DNA of 5,422 nucleotides, taken from contig DJFP01000048.1 in NCBI GenBank assembly GCA_002432565.1, forward strand, positions 16,823 to 22,244, given 5' to 3'. The notes below the pieces were generated by a model. The model did no database searches. It had not been told where the DNA came from and worked only from the letters and a program-made list of their open reading frames with translations. The DNA is from Flavobacteriales bacterium UBA5869. GTDB taxonomy: Bacteria; Bacteroidota; Bacteroidia; Flavobacteriales_D; Crocinitomicaceae. Positions 1 to 5,030 of this stretch are shown piece by piece. Positions within the stretch are counted from its first letter, which is position 1; each line of letters starts with the position of its first letter. Made by a program: the position numbers and the translations under genes.

Positions 1-374
1 TTTTCAGCATTATTCTGAACTTTTGGACCGCATAATTCATAAGTTCCGTCCACAATCTCAGCCAACTGATCAAAGGCTTCAAAGAAATAACGGTCTTCTT
101 TTTTGGTCCGGTCGCATGGTAACCAATGCGGATGATGCCCTGATAAAGCATCTGCTTCCTGGCATGGAATGGCATTTTCAGGAACTGCTCGTCCTTTTTT
201 TACATCGTAACGTTTGTACAAAATGCCATCGATAATGGCCGACGAAGTTCCGTCAAATTTTCGGGTGGCAATTCCTTCACCGTTAAAAACCCAAGCGTTT
301 TCGGGATTGATCTCATTGATAATCCGACCTAAGTTGTTAGGGTCTTTTTTGAATAAAGTGCTAATCTTTTTCAT
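1..374 (-). CDS. RLIG1-type (DUF5565) RNA ligase, N-terminal part, cut by window edge
   Basis: The start codon is the ATG whose complement lies at 372-374, and 124 codons are present before the left edge, so the C-terminal part is missing. The protein begins MKKISTLFKKDPNN. At residues 39-43 it carries K-F-D-G-T, the KxDG motif I of nucleotidyltransferase-fold ligases; Lys39 would be the residue adenylated by ATP. Further on come YKRYDVKKG (53-61), PHWLPC (82-87) and TYELCGPKVQ (111-120). From memory the order matches the RLIG1/DUF5565 family, whose human member C12orf29 joins 5'-phosphate and 3'-hydroxyl RNA ends: KVDGT, then a PGWVPV-like segment, then LELIGTNINGNPY. By analogy it would repair or seal RNA in the cytoplasm through a ligase-AMP intermediate. 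The later ligase motifs lie outside the window and cannot be checked. It is divergent from the oxidoreductase at 584. Family call fairly sure; substrate unknown. Confidence 0.85.
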   Translation of the reverse strand, partial: MKKISTLFKKDPNNLGRIINEINPENAWVFNGEGIATRKFDGTSSAIIDGILYKRYDVKKGRAVPENAIPCQEADALSGHHPHWLPCDRTKKEDRYFFEAFDQLAEIVDGTYELCGPKVQNNAE

Positions 375-441
375 GTTTTTAAAATATTAGTTAGACAATT
401 TTTCGAGTCCTGTCCACCGCACCAATATTCTAAATACGAAG

Positions 442-449
442 CAAATATA
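442..449 (-). promoter_or_regulatory. Bacteroidota -7 box for the RNA ligase gene
   Basis: Read on the minus strand this is TATATTTG, an exact match to the TAnnTTTG box used by the primary sigma factor of Bacteroidota. A TTTTG lies upstream on the same strand (complement of 474-478), but the gap of 24 bases is longer than the usual range for the -33 element. Transcription would start roughly 60 bases before the ATG at 374, leaving a moderately long leader. The leader just before the start codon is A/T-rich, with no Shine-Dalgarno sequence. Confidence 0.55.
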
Positions 450-522
450 AGAGATAATTATAAATGATGAATTCAAAATTCAAAACCGGTAGTAATTGAT
501 GTAATTCCAAAACCCGATTTTT

Positions 523-530
523 TAGATTTC
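523..530 (+). promoter_or_regulatory. Weak candidate -7 box upstream of the oxidoreductase
   Basis: TAGATTTC matches TAnnTTTG at all but the last position and lies 53 bases before the ATG at 584. A TTG at 496-498 could be the -33 element, but the 24-base gap is long. It is the best plus-strand candidate I found in the divergent spacer, and it is only a one-mismatch match in A/T-rich DNA. Confidence 0.25.
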
Positions 531-583
531 CCGGAATACCTTAAATTGTGTCGGCATGAAAAATTTCGAAAGAGCAAATAACT

Positions 584-1954
584 ATGAAAAACTTTGACGC
601 ACTCATTATCGGTTCCGGGCAGGCAGGAACTCCTTTAGCACACAAATTGGCCGATCAGGGGTGGTCTGTGGCAATCATAGAAAAAAGTACTGTAGGCGGA
701 ACATGTGTAAATACAGGCTGTACTCCGACAAAAGCTTACGTTGCAAGTGCGCGACGCATGTGGGAAACCGAACATTTGGAAGAAATGGGGATTTCTCTGA
801 AAGGAAAATCGGCGGCAGACCTTAAAAAGATCAAAGCCCGGAAAGACAAGATAGTAGGCGGTTCGGTGAAGTCAATCGGGAAAAGTTTTCGGGATAATTC
901 GAATATTACGCTGATCAAAGGCGAAGCATCTTTTGTTTCCGATAAAGTCATCCAGGTAAAAGGTAAAAAGTATACAGCTCCGAAAATTTTCATCAATACG
1001 GGCGCAAGGGCTTTAGTTCCCCAAGAATATCATGACGTCGATTACCTGACCAATGAATCTATCCTCGACCTGACCGAATTACCCAAACACCTGGTGATTA
1101 TCGGTGGCAGTTACATCGGGCTTGAGTTCGGACAGCTTTTTAAACGCTTCGGAAGTAAAGTAACAATCATTGAACGCTCCGGTCAGATAATCAGTCGTGA
1201 AGACGAAGACACGAGTGCTGTGATACAGGAATGCCTGGAAAGTGACGGGGTGAAATTTATCAAGCACGCTGCTAACATATCTGCCAAAGGTCGAACCGGA
1301 AAAATCCGGGTAAGTTATCGAACGGATGGCAATGATCACACACTTTCTGCTACGCATCTGCTTTTGGCAATCGGCAGGATACCCAATACGGACCGGTTAA
1401 ATTTAAGCGTAACGAACATTCAGACAGATAAACGCGGGTATATCGAAGTGAATGATTATTGTGAAACCAGTGTGTCCGGTGTTTTTGCATTGGGCGACTG
1501 TAACGGCAAAGGAGCTTTTACACATACTTCGTACAATGATTTTCAAATTGCGGCATCGTATCTTTTTGAGGAGAAGAAACGAAAGATTTCGGACCGGATC
1601 CAAACTTACGGGCTATTTGTGGATCCTCCGCTGGGAAGGGCCGGAATGACCAAAAAAGAAGCCCTTGAGAAAGGGTTGAAAGTGAGGGAGGCACGCAGGG
1701 AAATGACCCGGGTAGGAAGAGCTGTTGAAAAGGGCGAAACCAAAGGCTTTATGAGTATCCTCATCCATGAGAAAGACGATAAGATCATTGGTGCTGCGGT
1801 GTTGGGAGTGGGTGGTGATGAAATTATTTCGGGAATTCTCAACCTGATGGTCTCCGGTATTCCCTATACGGCACTCCGTGATACGGTTGTATTGCATCCA
1901 ACAGTTTCCGAACTCATTCCCACGGCATTGGAAAACCTCACGGATGTAAAGTAG
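584..1954 (+). CDS. MerA-like FAD/NAD(P) pyridine nucleotide-disulfide oxidoreductase
   Basis: A 456-residue class I flavoprotein disulfide reductase. Residues 10-15, GSGQAG, form the FAD-binding turn, with Glu33 ending the second strand. Cys41 and Cys46 in GGTCVNTGCTPTK are the redox-active disulfide. GGSYIGLEFG (174-183) is the NAD(P)-binding turn; Glu197 at the end of the following strand favours NADH over NADPH. ALGDC (302-306) gives the second FAD contact, Asp305. The dimerisation domain holds FVDPPLGRAGM and, near the C terminus, His438 and Glu443 in HPTVSE, the usual acid-base pair acting on the partner subunit. It resembles mercuric reductase most, but it has no N-terminal heavy-metal domain and no paired cysteines at the C terminus, both features of true MerA, so mercury reduction is unlikely. 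The real substrate is unknown. The ATG at 584 puts the FAD turn at the expected distance; an ATG at 556 is out of frame. It is a cytoplasmic enzyme and the first of three same-direction genes. Confidence 0.93.
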   Translation: MKNFDALIIGSGQAGTPLAHKLADQGWSVAIIEKSTVGGTCVNTGCTPTKAYVASARRMWETEHLEEMGISLKGKSAADLKKIKARKDKIVGGSVKSIGKSFRDNSNITLIKGEASFVSDKVIQVKGKKYTAPKIFINTGARALVPQEYHDVDYLTNESILDLTELPKHLVIIGGSYIGLEFGQLFKRFGSKVTIIERSGQIISREDEDTSAVIQECLESDGVKFIKHAANISAKGRTGKIRVSYRTDGNDHTLSATHLLLAIGRIPNTDRLNLSVTNIQTDKRGYIEVNDYCETSVSGVFALGDCNGKGAFTHTSYNDFQIAASYLFEEKKRKISDRIQTYGLFVDPPLGRAGMTKKEALEKGLKVREARREMTRVGRAVEKGETKGFMSILIHEKDDKIIGAAVLGVGGDEIISGILNLMVSGIPYTALRDTVVLHPTVSELIPTALENLTDVK

Positions 1955-1971
1955 TTTTAAGTTCTTTTAAG

Positions 1972-1989
1972 AAACCCGCGCGGCTTTTT
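1972..1989 (+). terminator. Possible weak hairpin after the oxidoreductase
   Basis: The spacer between the oxidoreductase and the acyl-CoA dehydrogenase contains the 8-base palindrome CCGCGCGG (1976-1983), flanked by AAA on the left and followed by CTTTTT. Folded with a GCGC loop it gives only a two-pair GC stem, a C-C mismatch and three A-T pairs. It has the look of a small terminator but is weak, so read-through into the next gene is plausible. Confidence 0.25.
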
Positions 1990-2024
1990 GTTATACTTTA
2001 CAGGGACACACAAAAACTCGCACG

Positions 2025-3380
2025 ATGTCGCTATTTTCCAATCTCAAAAATGCCTGGCACTTGTTTAAGCAGGTGGATATGGAACAGTTTTCCCAATTGT
2101 CAAAAAAGATCGATCTTCCCGAGGTGCTGAACCGGGTGGGAAAACTGGATGATAAGCAGCTGGCCGGTTTAATGAAGCTCATCTGCGGGAAGCATTCCGA
2201 AAAAGAACTACCTCCGATTGACGGGGATTTTTACAATATCAGTCACACGCTCAATTCCGAAGAAAGAGCACTGCAGCTGAGAGTCCGGACATTTATGGAA
2301 GAAGAAGTGAAACCTATAGTCAATGATTATTGGCTGCGGGGCGAGTTTCCACATCACCTGATCCCTAAAATAGGAGAGCTGGATATCTGCGGAATTGCTT
2401 ATGAGGGTTTTAGTAATCCTTTGAGATCTTGTTTGATAGAAGGTGTTTTGGCCATGGAAATGGCGCGTATTGATGCTTCATTTGCTACTTTTTTCGGTGT
2501 GCAGAGCGGATTGGTCATGGGATCAATTTATTTACTGGGCTCGGAAGAACAGAAACAACAATGGCTGCCGGAATTGAAGAGCTTGCGGAAGATCGGAGCA
2601 TTTGGACTGACAGAACCGGAAGTCGGATCAGCCGTTGCCGGAGGCCTTACGATGAAAGCTAAACGAAACGGAGATACCTGGATACTGAACGGACAAAAGA
2701 AATGGATCGGCAATGCGACTTTTGCAGATGTAATCATTATCTGGGCGGAAGACGAAGATGATAAACAGGTCAAAGGGTTTTTGGTCAAAAAAGGAAACCC
2801 GGGACTTTCAGTCGACAAGATGGAAGATAAAATGGCTTTGCGCATTGTTCAGAACGGGATTGTGACCTTGACGAACTGTGAAGTGGAAGAAACGGACCGC
2901 CTGCAAAAAGCCAATTCTTTCAAGGACACCGCTAACGTACTGCGTATGACCCGCGCCGGGGTTGCCTGGCTGGCAGTTGGATGTGCACGTGGTGCTTACG
3001 AAGCGGCATTGAAATACACCCGGGAGCGGAAACAGTTTGGTAAGCCTATTGCTTCTTTCCAGCTCATCCAAAACCATTTGGTAGAAATGCTTACGAATCT
3101 TACGGCTATGCAGACCATGGTTGCTCGTTTATCGGAATTACAGGACCAGAAAGAACTAACCGACGAGCATGCCTCTTTGGCGAAAGTATTCTGCAGCCTG
3201 CGTACACGGGATATCGTCAGTAAGGCACGTGAAGTTATGGGAGGTAACGGGATTTTACTGGAATACGATGTAGCCAGGTTTGTGGCCGATGCGGAGGCAA
3301 TCTACTCCTACGAAGGAACTAAAGAGATCAACACCCTGATTGTAGGAAGAGCAATAACAGGTTATAGTGCGTTTGTTTGA
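2025..3380 (+). CDS. Acyl-CoA dehydrogenase, GCDH/ACX4-like branch, with N-terminal extension
   Basis: A 451-residue FAD enzyme that should oxidise an acyl-CoA to its 2-enoyl-CoA. The acyl-CoA dehydrogenase fold begins near residue 68. TEPEVGS (196-202) is the flavin/substrate signature, WIGNATFAD starts at 227, RKQFGKP at 335, and GGNGI precedes the C-terminal YEGT (429-432). Glu430 sits where glutaryl-CoA dehydrogenase has its catalytic base. The C terminus EINTLIVGRAITG is close to both that enzyme and plant short-chain acyl-CoA oxidase ACX4. Residues that bind and decarboxylate glutaryl-CoA in the human enzyme (Glu87, Arg94) align with Ala147 and Ala154 here, so glutaryl-CoA is an unlikely substrate. 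The usual GSD of the signature is GSA (Ala203). The first 60 or so residues are an extra, probably helical, segment. It starts 70 bases after the oxidoreductase. Chain-length specificity, and whether the electron acceptor is ETF or oxygen, cannot be read from the sequence. Confidence 0.93.
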   Translation: MSLFSNLKNAWHLFKQVDMEQFSQLSKKIDLPEVLNRVGKLDDKQLAGLMKLICGKHSEKELPPIDGDFYNISHTLNSEERALQLRVRTFMEEEVKPIVNDYWLRGEFPHHLIPKIGELDICGIAYEGFSNPLRSCLIEGVLAMEMARIDASFATFFGVQSGLVMGSIYLLGSEEQKQQWLPELKSLRKIGAFGLTEPEVGSAVAGGLTMKAKRNGDTWILNGQKKWIGNATFADVIIIWAEDEDDKQVKGFLVKKGNPGLSVDKMEDKMALRIVQNGIVTLTNCEVEETDRLQKANSFKDTANVLRMTRAGVAWLAVGCARGAYEAALKYTRERKQFGKPIASFQLIQNHLVEMLTNLTAMQTMVARLSELQDQKELTDEHASLAKVFCSLRTRDIVSKAREVMGGNGILLEYDVARFVADAEAIYSYEGTKEINTLIVGRAITGYSAFV

Positions 3381-3424
3381 TCAGCGCAAATCTAAACCGG
3401 AAGTTGAAATATAAAACAACAGTT

Positions 3425-3805
3425 ATGATACAGAGAGAACGAATTTTTAGCAGTTTTTCGGCAGAGGATACCGATGAAGCATATTTCTTTTACAAAAATG
3501 TGCTGGGGCTGCAGGTCGAGAAAGAAGAGATGTCGATATTAACAATCAGCATCAATGAAGGAATGAGAATCATTATTTATCCGAAGCAGGACCATGTTCC
3601 GGCAACATTCACCGTATTGAATATTCCGGTTACGGATATAGAAGATGCAGTGGATGAATTAAGTAAAAAGGGAGTTTCTTTCCTGCAGTACGATATGCCT
3701 TACATAAAAACAGACCAGAAAGGAATTGCCAGGATTGAGAACGGACCTTCACAGGCTTGGTTTACAGACCCTTCGAAAAATATACTTTCCCTGATACAGG
3801 AATAA
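3425..3805 (+). CDS. Small VOC (glyoxalase/bleomycin-resistance fold) family protein
   Basis: A 126-residue single-domain protein of the vicinal oxygen chelate superfamily. It opens with MIQRERIFSSFSAEDTDEAY, runs into FFYKNVLGLQVE, the classic FY...LGL helix and strand of the first repeat, and closes with AWFTDPSKNILSLIQE, matching the F.DP.GN.L.L end of the second repeat. The first-strand histidine and the final-strand glutamate that bind metal in glyoxalase I appear to be replaced (Ser and Ser by eye), so a metal-dependent reaction is doubtful; it may bind a small ligand or use another chemistry. I chose the ATG at 3425, just before the first strand. The frame stays open upstream to a TTG at 3377 overlapping the dehydrogenase stop, but those 16 codons encode basic sequence foreign to the fold. 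The leader is A-rich with no Shine-Dalgarno sequence. It lies 44 bases after the dehydrogenase and is probably co-transcribed with it. Confidence 0.88.
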   Translation: MIQRERIFSSFSAEDTDEAYFFYKNVLGLQVEKEEMSILTISINEGMRIIIYPKQDHVPATFTVLNIPVTDIEDAVDELSKKGVSFLQYDMPYIKTDQKGIARIENGPSQAWFTDPSKNILSLIQE

Positions 3806-3943
3806 TGATTTGGTTCCGGTCAAAAGAATTTGTAAATTCTTTAAAAGATAATGTAACTAAATGAATGACTGATAAAGTAATTTTAAGGACCATTCAATAA
3901 GTTGTAAAAGACAATGTTTTAGGTTTAAGTTTTTTAGTTTAAG

Positions 3944-3960
3944 TGGGGGCTTCGGCCCCA
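3944..3960 (+). other. Stable C(UUCG)G hairpin abutting the terminator
   Basis: GGGGC at 3946-3950 pairs with GCCCC at 3955-3959 around a TTCG loop, giving the very stable C(UUCG)G tetraloop. T3944 and A3960 can pair outside a single bulged G. Read on the plus strand it is followed by A residues, not T, so it is not itself a normal terminator; it ends at the base where the next palindrome begins. It may protect the 3' end of transcripts or pause polymerase before the main terminator. On the minus strand it is not followed by a T run either. Confidence 0.6.
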
Positions 3961-4001
3961 AAAAGAAAAGAGCGATACTCAAGTACCGCTCTTTTCTTTT
4001 T
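3960..4001. terminator. Strong bidirectional intrinsic terminator
   Basis: The left arm AAAAAGAAAAGAGCG (3960-3974) and the right arm CGCTCTTTTCTTTTT (3987-4001) are perfect 15-base complements. The loop can extend the stem with TACT/AGTA after an A-C mismatch. Because the arms end in A and T runs, both strands read a GC-containing stem followed by a U-rich tail. It should therefore stop plus-strand transcripts from the VOC gene and any minus-strand read-through from the outer-membrane protein gene. Confidence 0.85.
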
Positions 4002-4161
4002 GTTCTCTTTTCTCACTCTCAGACTCATTCAGAATGGGGTTCTGTGCTCTTTTCTTTCAGTATGAGTTTTGATCGTGAAGGAGATTAAGTTAGTAGTTCG
4101 TCCTTCCGAATGCCTGCTCATTTTTACAATGGATTGTAGATGTAATGCATTTGAAGATCTG

Positions 4162-4200
4162 TAAAACAAAAATGCCCCCGACAGCATCGCCGGGGGCATT
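4162..4200 (-). terminator. Intrinsic terminator of the outer-membrane protein gene
   Basis: AATGCCCCCG (4171-4180) and CGGGGGCATT (4191-4200) are perfect 10-base complements around a 10-base loop. Read on the minus strand the stem is followed at once by TTTTTGTTTT. It begins 22 bases beyond the end of the outer-membrane protein gene, the expected place for its own terminator. There is no matching T run on the plus strand, so it looks one-directional. Confidence 0.9.
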
Positions 4201-4222
4201 CCGGAGTTTTGTTCAAACTCTC

Positions 4223-4834
4223 TTATAGACCAAAAGCCACCCCTAATTGGAGTCCAAAGTTGGAGTTGTACTGACTATCCAGAACAGATGTAAATGCGGT
4301 GTAGTAATTGAAGTCGGTATTCAGCCAGATGTTGGTTGCCAGTTTCCAGTTAAAACCAAGGGAAGCGGCTACACCTATGTCGAACTTCTCATAATTGTCT
4401 GTCACATCTACCGCCTCCAGGCCTTCCACATAACCATCTGCTTTCAGCAGGAATCCCATGGAAGGACCGATTGTTATTTTTGGTCGAAAATCATCTTCAA
4501 AATCACCGAAATAATAAGCAAATTTCAAAGGTACGCGGATGTAGTGCATACTTAAATCTGCTTCAAAACCATTATCTTGTACTTTTGAACCTTCCATAGA
4601 CCAAAGAACATCTGCGGCAAATCCGACATGTTTGCGTGAGCTGTAGTTCAGGATAATACCGGCTCTCCAGGATGGTTTGAATATATCGGTTCCGGTTGTA
4701 TTTCGCAGACCGGTGTGACCAAACCCTACGGAAGGTCCTATCGAAAGTGTTTTGGTCGTTTTCTCAGGAGCATCCTGTGAAAATACTGTCGGGCTTGTCA
4801 AAAGCACCGCAGCCATTATTAAAATCTTTTTCAT
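4223..4834 (-). CDS. Outer-membrane beta-barrel protein (PorT/OMP_b-brl_2 type)
   Basis: A 203-residue exported protein. Residues 1-20 (MKKILIMAAVLLTSPTVFSQ) form a signal peptide: two lysines, a hydrophobic core, and a cut near Ser19-Gln20, the usual Bacteroidota pattern. The mature part alternates polar and hydrophobic residues in short strands separated by Gly/Asp/Asn turns. Segments such as SIGPSVGFGHTG, HYIRVPLKFAYYFG and ITIGPSMGFLLKADG are typical of the small barrel family that includes PorT-like proteins; the IRVPL.F.YYFG stretch is its most recognisable mark. Its size fits an eight-stranded barrel, and it ends LGVAFGL, a membrane-strand-like C terminus. Members of this family are abundant in the phylum and mostly uncharacterised, so no transport or adhesion role can be assigned. 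It is convergent with the VOC gene, carries its own terminator, and diverges from the gene at 5031. I found no exact TAnnTTTG box upstream. Confidence 0.88.
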   Translation of the reverse strand: MKKILIMAAVLLTSPTVFSQDAPEKTTKTLSIGPSVGFGHTGLRNTTGTDIFKPSWRAGIILNYSSRKHVGFAADVLWSMEGSKVQDNGFEADLSMHYIRVPLKFAYYFGDFEDDFRPKITIGPSMGFLLKADGYVEGLEAVDVTDNYEKFDIGVAASLGFNWKLATNIWLNTDFNYYTAFTSVLDSQYNSNFGLQLGVAFGL

Positions 4835-4913
4835 ATTCTGTCTGTTTAAATCCTAATTAAAGGTGACAGAAATGACGCATTGATGTGTTATAACAAAATT
4901 CCGGGAGCTTACA

Positions 4914-4948
4914 TAACTCACAGTTTTGGCATTTTTTGGCAAGAGTTA
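4914..4948. repeat. Spaced inverted repeat in a divergent spacer
   Basis: TAACTC (4914-4919) and GAGTTA (4943-4948) are perfect six-base complements 23 bases apart. Between them lie two direct copies of TTTTGGCA (4924-4931 and 4935-4942). The element sits about midway between the divergent starts at 4834 and 5031, where an operator would be expected. The arms are short enough to occur by chance. Confidence 0.3.
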
Positions 4949-5001
4949 ACAGGATGCCTGACTTTATTTCGACAGTTTCCTCTTTGAATCAATTTTTCGA
5001 T

Positions 5002-5009
5002 TAGTTTTG
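5002..5009 (+). promoter_or_regulatory. Bacteroidota -7 box for the right-edge gene
   Basis: TAGTTTTG matches TAnnTTTG exactly. A TTTG at 4983-4986 lies 15 bases upstream, slightly close for the -33 element but plausible. The start codon at 5031 follows after a short A/T-rich leader (AACCAATTAAACCATTATTT) with no Shine-Dalgarno sequence. This supports both the strand and the start chosen for the downstream gene. Confidence 0.6.
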
Positions 5010-5030
5010 GAACCAATTAAACCATTATTT

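Larger units (their letters stand above)
3806..4222. other. Non-coding stretch between convergent genes
   Basis: These 417 bases hold no convincing gene on either strand. From 3806 to about 3943 the DNA is A/T-rich. It contains a small hairpin, AAAGAATT-TGTA-AATTCTTT (3823-3842), and a near-tandem repeat with GTTTAAGT at 3923-3930 and 3937-3944. Then follow a UUCG hairpin (3944-3960), a palindromic terminator (3960-4001), a pyrimidine-rich segment (about 4002-4060), an unremarkable stretch, and the terminator of the minus-strand gene (4162-4200). The open frames found here are under about 31 codons and lack coding character. Confidence 0.7.

Noticed and set aside
23..235. 70-codon open frame on the plus strand
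   Set aside because: It lies antisense to the RNA ligase, whose minus-strand frame is longer and carries a clear family motif. The plus-strand translation has no recognisable features.
584..1954. Mercury-resistance (mer) locus
   Set aside because: No merR, merT or merP gene is nearby, and the MerA-specific cysteine pair and heavy-metal domain are absent.
3377..3424. Upstream TTG start for the VOC protein overlapping the dehydrogenase stop
   Set aside because: The TTGA overlap would allow translational coupling, but the 16 added residues are basic, do not belong to the VOC fold, and a good ATG follows at 3425.
3823..3842. Hairpin AAAGAATT-TGTA-AATTCTTT as the VOC gene terminator
   Set aside because: The stem is almost all A-T and is followed by A residues, not a T run. 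The palindrome at 3960-4001 is a far better terminator.
4029..4121. 30-codon minus-strand open frame (begins MSRHSEGRTTN)
   Set aside because: It lies beyond the outer-membrane protein gene's terminator, has no promoter box or ribosome site, and its composition (many Arg, Thr, His) does not look coding.
4247..4555. 102-codon plus-strand frame inside the outer-membrane protein gene
   Set aside because: The minus-strand frame has a textbook signal peptide, barrel strands and a terminator. The plus-strand product is rich in Cys and Ile with no domain character.
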